Shown: in pieces, positions 6,699 through 13,864 of the stretch
How the letters are laid out: each line of letters opens with the position of its first letter
Position numbering within the stretch: the stretch's first letter is position 1
Source: DATEPR01 sp036279295
Lineage (GTDB): Bacteria > Actinomycetota > Actinomycetes > Mycobacteriales > Pseudonocardiaceae
Direction of reading: 5' to 3'
Assembly: GCA_036279295.1 (NCBI GenBank)
Contig: DASUJK010000099.1
Span: 1 to 20,985 of the forward strand
Length of the DNA stretch: 20,985 nucleotides
Notes under the pieces: generated by a model
Seen by the model: the letters and a program-made list of their open reading frames with translations, nothing else
The model's database searches: none
What the model was told of the DNA's origin: nothing
Made by a program: the position numbers and the translations under genes

Positions 6699-9136
6699 TG
6701 CGTCCGCTACGGCTGATGATCGACGGTTTCGGCAGCTACCGCGAGTACACCGAGATCGATCTGTCCGATGTGGACTTCTTCGTGCTGACCGGGCCGACCG
6801 GCTCCGGCAAGAGCACGATCATCGACGCGCTGTGTTTCGCCCTGTACGGCACGGTGCCCCGCTGGGGCAAGGGCAACGTGATCCGCAACGCCCTCGCACC
6901 GTCCACAGCGGAGTGTCGGGTGTGCCTGGTGTTCGAGGCGGCCGGTGCCCGGTATGCGGCCGCGCGGCAGCTGCGCAGGGACGCCAAGGGCGCTGTGCAC
7001 ACCAAGGAAGCCAGGCTGGACCGGCTGGACGGCGCCGTGCCGACCGACGGTGAGCTGATCAAGGTGCTGGAGGCCGTTGTCGAGTCGGTCGCCGAGGGGC
7101 CCGACGACGTCTCGGCGGGCGTCACCGAGCTGCTCGGCATCGGCTACGAGCACTTCACCCAGTGCGTGCTGCTGCCCCAGGGCCGGTTCGCGGAGTTCCT
7201 CCAGGCCAAGCCGGCCGAGCGACAGGACCTGCTGATCGAACTGCTGGCCTACGGGGTCTACGAGCAGGTCGGGCAGCGTGCCCGCGAGCGGGGCCGGGAC
7301 GCCACCGCGCGACTGACCGCGGCCGAGGGCCGGCTGGCCGAGACACCCGTGGTCACCGACGACGACATCGCGGCCGCGCAGCGGCGAATCACCGACCTGG
7401 CCGCCCTGGTGACACCGGTCGACATCGCCGTGGCGAGCATGCAGGAGCTGCGTGACCAGTGGACCGAGGCCAACCGGGCGGCAGGCCAGGCCAGGCAGCA
7501 ACTCGCCGCGTTGGCGGAACTGCGGGTGCCGGCCGGCGTGGCCGAACTGGCGCAGCGGCTGGCCGCGGCCGACGCGCTGATCGCCGAGCGCGACGCCGAG
7601 CGGGTACAGGCCGAGGCCGATGAGGCGGCAGCCGAACAGGACTGTGCCGGCCGCCCCGAACTCGCCGTGCTGACCGGCTGGCGCGACAGCCAGGCCAGTG
7701 CCGCTGCGCTGGCCGTCGAGCTGGAATCGTTGCGTGTCAAGGGCGTTGAGACCGATGCCGAGGAGAAGGCGCTCACCGTCGCCGTTGACGAAGCCGAACT
7801 CGGGTTGGCCGCTGCCGAAGAGAATGCCCGGCGGATCGACGTGGCCCACCGTGCCGCCGCGCTCGCCGCCGAACTCCATGAGGGGCAGCCGTGCCCGGTG
7901 TGCCAGCAGACCGTCGGCACGCTGCCGCACCACGACGTGTCGGCCGACGTGGCCGGTGCCCGGACCGCGGTGGACACCGCCCGCAAGTCCGTCGCGGATG
8001 CGGGCCGACAGCAGGCTGCCGCGGTGAAACGAGCGGCCGTCGCCAGGGCCGCCGTGACCACTGCTGAGCAACGGTCGGCCACGTTGACCGCCCAGTTGGC
8101 CGGCGCGCCACCGGCCGCCGAACTCGCCACGGCGATCGCCGGACGCCAGGCAGCCGACGCGGCACTGGCGAAGGCCCGGTCGGCCGTGCGCGCGGCTCGA
8201 ACCGGTGTGGACAAGGCAACGGCCGACCGCGTGGCGCTCGCTCAGACCGAACAGCGGGCCTGGGCCGACCTGCGGGCCAGCCGGGACCGGTTCGTCGCGT
8301 TGTCGGCGCCCGCCGTGGACGGTGACCTCGCGTCGGCATGGCGGCTGCTGGTCGACTGGGCCGCCGAGCAGCGGACCCTGTTGGGTTCGCGGGCGACCGA
8401 ACTGGACGCGGCAGAGACCGACCTGCGGGACCGCGGCAAGGCGGCCGCCACCGCGTTGACCACGCTGTTGCGCGAACACGGCATCGACGTCACCGCGGGC
8501 GCGGCCAGGGCGCCGGTCGAACTGGCCACCCACCGGGAACGCGCCGACCGCGACCACGCCGACCTGCTGGCCCGCACACAGGCGGCGGCCGAACTCGGCG
8601 CAGAGGTGGACCGGCACCGCAAGGACAAGGAGGTCGCCGACATGCTCGGCCAACTCCTGCGGTCCAACCAGTTCGAGGCGTGGCTGTGCACCGAGGCGCT
8701 GGACTCGCTGGTGCTGGAGGCGTCCCAGACGCTGATGCAGCTGTCCGCGGGCCAGTACGAGCTGCATCGCGGCGACAAGAACGACCTCGTGGTGATCGAC
8801 CACAACGACGCCGGCACGTACCGCCCGGTGAACACGCTGTCCGGCGGTGAGACGTTCCAGGCGTCGCTGGCGCTCGCCTTGGCGCTGTCCCGCCAGGTCG
8901 TCGGCCTGTCCGGTGGCAAGCGGGACCTCAACTCGATGTTCCTGGACGAGGGTTTCGGCACGCTGGACGAGACCACGCTGGACACGGTCGCCGCCACGCT
9001 GGAACGGCTGGCCCAGGAGACCGACCGGATGGTGGGCATCGTCACGCACGTGCCGGCGCTGGCCGAGCGGGTGCCTGTGCAGTTCGCTGTCGTTCGCCAT
9101 GGCGCGTCGTCCAGCGTCAGCAGGGTGGCCGTGTGA
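6698..9136 (+). CDS. sbcC: Rad50/SbcC-type SMC ATPase
   Basis: An 812-residue ABC/SMC-type ATPase partnering the upstream SbcD. Walker A GPTGSGKST spans 32-40. A Q-loop region (FTQCVLLPQGRFAEFL) lies around 152-167. Two long Ala/Glu/Arg-rich coiled-coil arms flank the zinc hook C399-P-V-C402. The ABC signature LSGGE (714-718), Walker B FLDEGFG (D750, E751) and the H-loop THVP follow. The arms are about 200 residues each, shorter than in E. coli SbcC (about 1050 aa total), giving a size closer to archaeal Rad50. The ATG overlaps the sbcD stop (TGATG), and GGAGGG lies 9 nt upstream. It binds DNA ends and uses ATP to control access to the nuclease. The next gene begins 10 nt later. Confidence 0.93.
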   Translation: MRPLRLMIDGFGSYREYTEIDLSDVDFFVLTGPTGSGKSTIIDALCFALYGTVPRWGKGNVIRNALAPSTAECRVCLVFEAAGARYAAARQLRRDAKGAVHTKEARLDRLDGAVPTDGELIKVLEAVVESVAEGPDDVSAGVTELLGIGYEHFTQCVLLPQGRFAEFLQAKPAERQDLLIELLAYGVYEQVGQRARERGRDATARLTAAEGRLAETPVVTDDDIAAAQRRITDLAALVTPVDIAVASMQELRDQWTEANRAAGQARQQLAALAELRVPAGVAELAQRLAAADALIAERDAERVQAEADEAAAEQDCAGRPELAVLTGWRDSQASAAALAVELESLRVKGVETDAEEKALTVAVDEAELGLAAAEENARRIDVAHRAAALAAELHEGQPCPVCQQTVGTLPHHDVSADVAGARTAVDTARKSVADAGRQQAAAVKRAAVARAAVTTAEQRSATLTAQLAGAPPAAELATAIAGRQAADAALAKARSAVRAARTGVDKATADRVALAQTEQRAWADLRASRDRFVALSAPAVDGDLASAWRLLVDWAAEQRTLLGSRATELDAAETDLRDRGKAAATALTTLLREHGIDVTAGAARAPVELATHRERADRDHADLLARTQAAAELGAEVDRHRKDKEVADMLGQLLRSNQFEAWLCTEALDSLVLEASQTLMQLSAGQYELHRGDKNDLVVIDHNDAGTYRPVNTLSGGETFQASLALALALSRQVVGLSGGKRDLNSMFLDEGFGTLDETTLDTVAATLERLAQETDRMVGIVTHVPALAERVPVQFAVVRHGASSSVSRVAV

Positions 9137-9146
9137 TGGTGGGCCC

Positions 9147-10106
9147 GTGACCGCGTTGCTGACGCCGACCGTGTACACGATCGACCCGTGGGACCCCAGC
9201 TACGGGGTCGCCGTCGCCGAGGAGTTGGACGGCCGGGAGTCGACGGCAGGCCTCGACTACGACGTCGAGGTGCCGAAGGACCAGTGGCGGCCGATCGCCG
9301 CGAACCGGACGGTGCCGCTGCCGTCGTCGGTGCTGTTCCTGGACGGCGTGCGGCGAATCGACGCGCACCTGTGGGTGCACGGCGTCGGGCAGCAGCCGGA
9401 GCAGGGTCTGGTCGCGTCGCTGGCCGCGGGGCTGGTCTGCTGCAACGGTGTCGCCGAGGTGATCGATGTCAAGGTCGACCGCAGCCTGTACTCGCCGGTC
9501 GAGACGGCCACCGACCTGGTCACTGCGCACGCCAGGTACGGCGCGCGGCTGACCAAGCCGGGCCCGAACGGGCTGATGGCCGGCGTACAGCGGCGGCTGG
9601 CCGAACTGGAGGCCGAGCTGTCGGCCGAGTGGCGGGAACGGGGCACCGACGACGATCTGCTCGTCGTGGACGGCCCGGTGCACCAGGGCGTGCAGTTGCC
9701 CCGCACGGTCGGCTACGTGAAGACACACCGCGCGTCCTACCTGGACGCCCAGCACACCGAGGTCGTCGCATCGCTGGCGGCGGGGGAGCGGACCCCGGTG
9801 TTCGCGATGGGCACCGAGTACCGCAAGCACTCCTGGTACCTGCGGCTGCCCGGCGCCGCCGAGACCCCGTGGTCGGCGATCGTGCGGCTGGAGTGCTCGC
9901 CCGGCCTGCCCGTCGACGACGTGGTGACGCTGGCCGACGTGACCACGACCGTGCTGCCGACGCTGGCCAGCACCCCGCACAAGGACCCGCGTGCGCCGCA
10001 GAACCTGGTGCCCATCGGTGGGCTGGAGCGGCAGTTGCGGCACCGGCTCGGGGATTCGGCGCTGCTGTACCGGTCGCTGCGTTCTGCCGCCCTGCGCGCC
10101 CGCTGA
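9147..10106 (+). CDS. nurA: NurA-like 5'-3' nuclease
   Basis: A 319-residue protein with the features of the NurA nuclease, an RNase H-like enzyme that works with HerA to resect 5' strands. The visible landmarks in order are VLFLDGVRRIDAHL (candidate metal ligand D66), LLVVDGPVHQG (D175), GYVKTH (K192), MGTEYRKHSWYLRL, WSAIVRLE (E249), and a C-terminal QNLVPIGGLERQLRHRLGD segment. These match the DG(S/V), VVDGP and G-x-x-K pattern of NurA. Similarity is judged by eye; individual catalytic residues need alignment. The GTG at 9147 follows the sbcC stop by 10 nt; the ribosome site is weak, and an in-frame GTG at 9171 is an alternative start. It is the last gene of the cluster, before a 39-nt gap with its own putative -10. 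Confidence 0.75.
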   Translation: MTALLTPTVYTIDPWDPSYGVAVAEELDGRESTAGLDYDVEVPKDQWRPIAANRTVPLPSSVLFLDGVRRIDAHLWVHGVGQQPEQGLVASLAAGLVCCNGVAEVIDVKVDRSLYSPVETATDLVTAHARYGARLTKPGPNGLMAGVQRRLAELEAELSAEWRERGTDDDLLVVDGPVHQGVQLPRTVGYVKTHRASYLDAQHTEVVASLAAGERTPVFAMGTEYRKHSWYLRLPGAAETPWSAIVRLECSPGLPVDDVVTLADVTTTVLPTLASTPHKDPRAPQNLVPIGGLERQLRHRLGDSALLYRSLRSAALRAR

Positions 10107-10133
10107 CCCTTTCGTGGCAGGTGGGCCAGCGGC

Positions 10134-10139
10134 TAGCGT
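10134..10139 (+). promoter_or_regulatory. Putative -10 of leaderless lysE-type transcript
   Basis: TAGCGT ends 6 nt before the GTG at 10146, and no Shine-Dalgarno is present. This is the spacing expected for transcription starting at the start codon. The -35 region is weak. Confidence 0.4.
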
Positions 10140-10145
10140 GCCGGT

Positions 10146-10784
10146 GTGGTGTCGACAGGACAGATCATCGGCGTGGGACTGGCGTGTGTCGTGGTGCTCA
10201 TCGTGCCGGGCCCCAGCGTGCTGTTCATCGTGGGGCGGGCACTGAGCTACGGCAGGCGGACGGCCCTGTTCAGCATCGTGGGCAACAGCATCGGCTCTTA
10301 TCTGGCCGCCGTCTGCGTCTCGGTCGGGCTCGGGCCGTTCCTGCAACGGTCGGACCTGCTGTTCCAGACGATCAAGCTGCTCGGCGCCGCGTACCTGGTG
10401 TGGCTCGGTGTGCAGGCCATTCGCAGGGGCGACCACGTGCCGGCCTCCGACGACGAGCCACCACCGATCGGGTCGCCATGGCGGGCCGTGCGGACCGGCG
10501 TGCTCGTCGGTGTCACCAACCCCAAGACGTTCATCATCTTCGGTGCGATCCTGCCCCAGTTCGTGAATCTGGCCGCCGGTTCGGTGCCGGCCCAGATGCT
10601 GGTGCTGGCCGTGGTGCCCATTGTCATCGGCCTGATCACCGACACCTGCTGGGGGCTGATCGCCGGACAGGCCCGCGCCTGGCTGGCCGGCACGCCGCGG
10701 CGGATGGTGGCGCTGAACCGGATCGGTGGGTTGTCCATGATCGGGCTCGGTGTCTCGGTCGCTGTGACGGGTCGCCATGACTGA
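10146..10784 (+). CDS. LysE/RhtB-family amino-acid exporter
   Basis: A 212-residue integral membrane protein with the LysE/RhtB layout: an N-terminal hydrophobic helix with VPGPSVLFIVGRALSYGRR, the family's most conserved stretch, further helices around 43-63 and 73-92, a hydrophilic loop (95-115), then GVTNPKTFIIFGAILPQF and two C-terminal helices, about six in all. Such proteins export amino acids or related compounds using the proton motive force. The start is GTG at 10146 or the adjacent GTG at 10149; the -10-like TAGCGT suggests a leaderless mRNA. The 3' end overlaps the D-amino-acid oxidase start by 8 nt, so the pair is probably translationally coupled, linking export to amino-acid metabolism. 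The substrate cannot be read from sequence. Confidence 0.88.
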   Translation: MVSTGQIIGVGLACVVVLIVPGPSVLFIVGRALSYGRRTALFSIVGNSIGSYLAAVCVSVGLGPFLQRSDLLFQTIKLLGAAYLVWLGVQAIRRGDHVPASDDEPPPIGSPWRAVRTGVLVGVTNPKTFIIFGAILPQFVNLAAGSVPAQMLVLAVVPIVIGLITDTCWGLIAGQARAWLAGTPRRMVALNRIGGLSMIGLGVSVAVTGRHD

Positions 10785-11724
10785 CGACGTGGTGGTGGTC
10801 GGGGCCGGCGTGATCGGCCTGACCACGGCGATCTGCCTGGCCGACGCCGGTATGCGGGTGCGGATCGTGACCGAGCGGCAGCCGCAGGACACGACGTCGG
10901 CGGTGGCCGGTGCGATGTGGGGCAAGGGGCCCGGGGTGTCCGAACCGGCCGAGCGGATCACGGCGTGGAGCGCCGTCACGTTCACCGAGTTCGTCACGCT
11001 CGCCGACGATCCGGCCACCGGAGTCCGGTTCGCCAGGGGCATGGAGGCCACCCGCGAGCCGGTTGCGCCACCGGTGCCGGACCTGGCCAGGGACGTGTCG
11101 CACTGCTCGCCGGACGAACTGCCGACCGGCTTCGCCGACGGCCACTGGCTCACCGTGCCACTGGTGGACATGCCGACCTATTTGGCGTACCTGCTGCGGC
11201 GGTTCACGTCAGCCGGAGGTGTCGTCGAGCCGGGCGTGGTGCGCACCCGCGCGGACCTGACCGGCGTGCCGATGGTCGTCAACTGTGCCGGCGTGGCCGC
11301 GCGCGCACTGGTGCCGGACGACACCGTGGCGGCGGTCCGTGGCCAGCACGTCATCGTGGCGAATCCCGGGCTCGACGACTTCTTCGTCGAGGAGACCGAG
11401 GACTCGACCTGGATCAGCTTCTTCCCGCACGGCGACAAGGTTGTGCTCGGCGGGGTCGCCGTGGCGGGCGACTGGAGCCTGACACCCGACCCGGCCACCG
11501 CTGCCGCCATCGTCGACCGGTGTGCCGAGGTGGAGCCCACGTTGGCCGACGCGCCGGTCCTCGCACACAAGGTCGGGCTGCGTCCCACCAGGCCCGCGGT
11601 CCGGGTCGCGGAGGAACGCGTGAACGGCACCCGATGGGTGCACAACTACGGGCACGGCGGTATGGGCGTCACCCTGTCGTGGGGTTGCGCCGAAGAAGTG
11701 CGGCAGCTCCTGCTGGCGGTGTGA
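10777..11724 (+). CDS. FAD-dependent D-amino-acid oxidase
   Basis: A 315-residue flavoenzyme of the DAO family that would oxidatively deaminate a D-amino acid to a keto acid, ammonia and H2O2. The N-terminal dinucleotide motif is VVVGAGVIGL (G9, G11, G14). A second FAD contact is NCAGVAARAL, followed by the family RGQ. GLRPTRPAVR around 267-276 contains R269, corresponding to the carboxylate-binding arginine region. HNYGHGGMGVTLSWG near the end is the C-terminal DAO signature. The length is slightly short of eukaryotic DAO (about 345) and normal for actinobacterial forms. The ATG lies inside the exporter gene (8-nt overlap). No peroxisomal-type tail is expected or seen. D-amino-acid specificity over glycine or sarcosine is inferred from signature motifs only. 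Confidence 0.85.
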   Translation: MTDDVVVVGAGVIGLTTAICLADAGMRVRIVTERQPQDTTSAVAGAMWGKGPGVSEPAERITAWSAVTFTEFVTLADDPATGVRFARGMEATREPVAPPVPDLARDVSHCSPDELPTGFADGHWLTVPLVDMPTYLAYLLRRFTSAGGVVEPGVVRTRADLTGVPMVVNCAGVAARALVPDDTVAAVRGQHVIVANPGLDDFFVEETEDSTWISFFPHGDKVVLGGVAVAGDWSLTPDPATAAAIVDRCAEVEPTLADAPVLAHKVGLRPTRPAVRVAEERVNGTRWVHNYGHGGMGVTLSWGCAEEVRQLLLAV

Positions 11725-11774
11725 TCCAAGAGCCACACAACACGAGTGACAGATGTCGCGGCGGTGCGGTTCAC

Positions 11775-11780
11775 TACGCT
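11775..11780 (+). promoter_or_regulatory. Putative -10 of the cyclase-like gene, inside an inverted repeat
   Basis: TACGCT ends 8 nt before the GTG at 11789. It sits between the arms GTTCAC (11769-11774) and GTGAAC (11783-11788), a perfect 6-bp inverted repeat with an 8-nt spacer. A factor bound there would cover the promoter. Confidence 0.4.
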
Positions 11781-11788
11781 ATGTGAAC

Positions 11789-12472
11789 GTGCTCAGTCCG
11801 AGCCCACCGCACCACAGGACGATCTTCGCGGTGGACATAGAAGGCTCGACCACTCGGAACAACTCGGCAAAGGCCGATCTCCGCGGTGCGATGTACGAGT
11901 TGGTCGAGCAGAGCCTGTGCGCCAATGGGATCACCGCCGAGTTCCGGGAGCCGTTCGTGGACCGGGGCGACGGCATCCTCGCGTTGGTCCGACCGGTGGA
12001 CGAGGTGCCGAAGACGCTGCTGCTGGCCGGCGTCGTGCCGACACTGACCGGGCTGCTGGTCCAGCACGAGGAGCAGTACCCGGATCAGCACCTGCGGTTG
12101 CGAGCCGTGCTGCACGCTGGCGAGGTGCACCAGGACATCCAGGGCTGCTTCGGTGAGGCGCTGGATGTCGCCTTCCGGCTGCTGGACGCACGCGAGGTGA
12201 AGGACGCGTTCCGGCTGTCCACGGCGCCGCTGGTGCTGGTCGTGTCCGAGCTGATCTACCGGTCGATCGTCCTGCAGGGCTACGAGGGAATCGACGAGCA
12301 GGACTTCACGCGCGTGGTCGACGTGCCTGTCGGCCGGGTGCGCTACCAGGGTTGGGTGTGCCTGCCCGGCCTGCCGATGGTCGAGGCGACGCCGCTGTCC
12401 CGGCGTGCCATGACCGGGCCGCGCATCCTGCGTGCGGCGCGCCGGTTCGAGGAGCGCAAACATGTCGTGTAA
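11789..12472 (+). CDS. Stand-alone class III nucleotidyl cyclase-like protein
   Basis: A 227-residue soluble protein with the class III adenylate/guanylate cyclase fold signature. AVDIEGST carries the first metal-binding Asp (D16), RGDGILALV the second (D61), RLRAVLHAGEVH (103-114) is the central strand, and GEALDVAFR (122-130) aligns with the usual GxxVNxAAR. There the catalytic Asn is replaced by D126, while R130 is kept. It has no receptor, transmembrane or regulatory domain. Activity and base preference cannot be decided; it may be a degenerate, regulatory member. The start is uncertain: GTG 11789 fits a leaderless mRNA from TACGCT; GTG 11783 and ATG 11753 are in-frame alternatives. The 24-nt gap to the MmcQ-like gene contains another -10-like hexamer. 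Confidence 0.65.
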   Translation: MLSPSPPHHRTIFAVDIEGSTTRNNSAKADLRGAMYELVEQSLCANGITAEFREPFVDRGDGILALVRPVDEVPKTLLLAGVVPTLTGLLVQHEEQYPDQHLRLRAVLHAGEVHQDIQGCFGEALDVAFRLLDAREVKDAFRLSTAPLVLVVSELIYRSIVLQGYEGIDEQDFTRVVDVPVGRVRYQGWVCLPGLPMVEATPLSRRAMTGPRILRAARRFEERKHVV

Positions 12473-12484
12473 CCGTTGTCGGGT

Positions 12485-12490
12485 TAGTTT
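12485..12490 (+). promoter_or_regulatory. Putative -10 of leaderless mmcQ-like transcript
   Basis: TAGTTT ends 6 nt before GTG 12497 with no Shine-Dalgarno, the same geometry as upstream of the lysE-type gene. The -35 is not convincing. Confidence 0.3.
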
Positions 12491-12496
12491 GTAGGT

Positions 12497-12880
12497 GTGG
12501 CCACCTGGGAGGATGTCCGCCGAATCGCGCTCGCGCTGCCCGAGACGAGCGAAGGTTCGTCGCGTGGCATGGCGCAGTGGTCGGTGCAGGCGAAGGGTTT
12601 CGTGTGGGAGCGTCCGCTGGGTCGCTCCGACATCAAGGCCCTCGGCGCCGACGCCCCGGACGGTCCGATCCTCGGCGCCAGGGTGGCCGACGTCGGCGTC
12701 AAGGCGGCCCTGATCGCGGACGACCCGGCTGTCTACTTCACGACGCCGCATTTCGACGGGTATCCGGCGATCTTGGTTCGGCTGGACCGGATCGATGTCG
12801 GCGAACTGGACGAGATCATCACGGAGGCGTGGCTGACGCGTGCCCCGAAACGGCTGGCCGAGGAGTTCCACCTGCGCTGA
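12497..12880 (+). CDS. MmcQ/YjbR-family protein (DUF419-like)
   Basis: A 127-residue cytoplasmic protein of the MmcQ/YjbR family. Typical features are the opening ATWEDVRRIALALPETSEG, a FVWERPL strand, AALIADDPAVYFTTPHFDGYPAILVRL, and a terminal DELDEIITEAWLTRAPKRLAEEF helix. The fold resembles a double-wing DNA-binding/CyaY-like domain, but the biochemical role is unknown. The length is normal for the family. The start is GTG at 12497, without a ribosome-binding site, 24 nt after the cyclase-like gene. The positional link to that gene may be incidental. Confidence 0.8.
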   Translation: MATWEDVRRIALALPETSEGSSRGMAQWSVQAKGFVWERPLGRSDIKALGADAPDGPILGARVADVGVKAALIADDPAVYFTTPHFDGYPAILVRLDRIDVGELDEIITEAWLTRAPKRLAEEFHLR

Positions 12881-13064
12881 TCCGTCCTGTTGCCTAACTG
12901 TCTACTCAGGACTGACCTGGGTGGCTCCCTGAGGATTCGCCCGGCAGGCGGTTGGCTGATTCGAGTAGGCGATCGAGGATTACAGCTGTGCACTCGCGGC
13001 CGGACGCGGACGTGGCGATGTTGGCTTGAGGACCCATGTTTCGGAGCACAGGAGGCGAGAAGCC

Positions 13065-13343
13065 ATGCGTAACCGGATCCGGATGTCCGCAGCGCCTGTA
13101 CTCACCGCTGGGGTGGCGGCGGTCGGATTGACACTGGCCGCACCCGCTGCACATGCGTCGATCACCCGCCAGGTCTTCGGCGAATTCTGCTACGGGTCGC
13201 CGTCGGTGACGGTCCCGGAGTGCAACGCGGCCGGGATCGCGGACGTGCACGCAGGCAGGTTCGACTTCTACCGCTGCGTCGCGCAGCCGCGCATCGACGG
13301 CATGCAGATCGAGGAGTTGGAAGGCTTCCTGATCACCGGCTGA
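13065..13343 (+). CDS. Small secreted protein with three cysteines, unknown function
   Basis: A 92-residue product. Residues 1-31 are a clear signal peptide (MRNRIR start, hydrophobic core, AAPAAHA cleavage region), leaving a mature peptide of about 61 residues with three cysteines, in FCYG, PECNAAG and YRCVAQ. The odd number allows one disulfide plus a free or intermolecular cysteine. The ATG at 13065 was chosen because AGGAGG lies 8 nt upstream. I do not recognise the family. A weak inverted repeat (GTCGGC, 13345-13350; GCCGAC, 13367-13372) follows the stop. The 184 bases before it show no clear promoter. Confidence 0.65.
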   Translation: MRNRIRMSAAPVLTAGVAAVGLTLAAPAAHASITRQVFGEFCYGSPSVTVPECNAAGIADVHAGRFDFYRCVAQPRIDGMQIEELEGFLITG

Positions 13344-13396
13344 CGTCGGCACTCGCCGGCCATCACGCCGACTGGCCGTGCGGCAGCGGTGTTGCG

Positions 13397-13570
13397 CAAC
13401 GGTCAACTCGCCCGCCGGAGCGGTCGACCCGCGCACGCGACGGCTCCAACAGTCGACACACAAGCGCGAGTGGTCGACACGGCGCGCGCCAACGGTCGAC
13501 TCGCCCGGCGGTGCGGTCGACTCGCGCGTCAAATGGTGGACACACCCCGCCAACGGGGGCAGTTGACCGT
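13397..13570. repeat. Phased array of GTCGAC-like sites / degenerate tandem repeat
   Basis: GTCGAC or one- to two-base variants begin at 13402, 13423, 13452, 13473, 13495, 13516, 13536 and 13562; most intervals are 20-22 bp, about two helical turns. On a larger scale a 38-bp segment at 13397-13434 recurs at 13490-13527 with four mismatches, and a weaker copy starts at 13447. CAACGG recurs at several unit starts. The region lies between two plus-strand secreted-protein genes and has no credible coding sequence. Confidence 0.7.
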
Positions 13571-13713
13571 CGCCAACGGCCTCGGCGAGGACCGCCTTGA
13601 GTTCGGGGCACCCGATCCCCGGGCTGCCGCCACCTGCCCATCCAACCGTCCGCCGTCCGGTCGATGGCCTGCCTGCGCCCGCCTACCGCAACTAGTCTCA
13701 TCGCACCCTCGCA

Positions 13714-13732
13714 ACCCGAATGTCGTTCGGGT
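13714..13732. promoter_or_regulatory. Operator-like palindrome 1 upstream of the esterase
   Basis: ACCCGAA (13714-13720) and TTCGGGT (13726-13732) are perfect 7-bp inverted repeats around a 5-nt spacer. The core CCGAA-N5-TTCGG recurs 74 bp downstream, upstream of the same gene, suggesting binding sites for one regulator. Confidence 0.5.
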
Positions 13733-13789
13733 CTCACCCTGAACATCCAGGCCACTGTCCGGAACATCGTCCATTGGTCGAATTTGATA

Positions 13790-13804
13790 CCGAACGCTGT
13801 TCGG
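13790..13804. promoter_or_regulatory. Operator-like palindrome 2 upstream of the esterase
   Basis: CCGAA (13790-13794) and TTCGG (13800-13804) repeat the same core and spacer length as the palindrome at 13714. The centres are 74 bp apart, about seven helical turns, and this copy ends 60 nt before the esterase ATG. The promoter itself was not assigned. Confidence 0.5.
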
Positions 13805-13864
13805 ATTTCTCTTTCCTTCCATCGCGCGTGCTGCGAGGCTGGGGGCGCCTGGAAGGAGACATTG

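Noticed and set aside
6707..9178. Long minus-strand open frame opposite the Rad50-like gene
   Set aside because: Translation is repetitive and domain-free; the plus strand carries all Rad50 motifs, so this is a mirror frame.
3737..10106. Reading the HerA cluster as a known HerA-based phage-defence system
   Set aside because: Those pair HerA with SIR2 or DUF4297-type effectors; here the partners are Mre11, Rad50 and NurA homologues, which point to repair. A defence role remains possible but is not supported.
11753..12472. A cyclic-nucleotide defence operon (CBASS or Pycsar type)
   Set aside because: The cyclase-like protein has no neighbouring membrane, TIR, nuclease or phospholipase effector; the next gene is an MmcQ/YjbR-family protein.
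13397..13570. CRISPR array
   Set aside because: The repeated element is short and degenerate, intervals lack unique spacers of constant length, and no cas gene is in the window.
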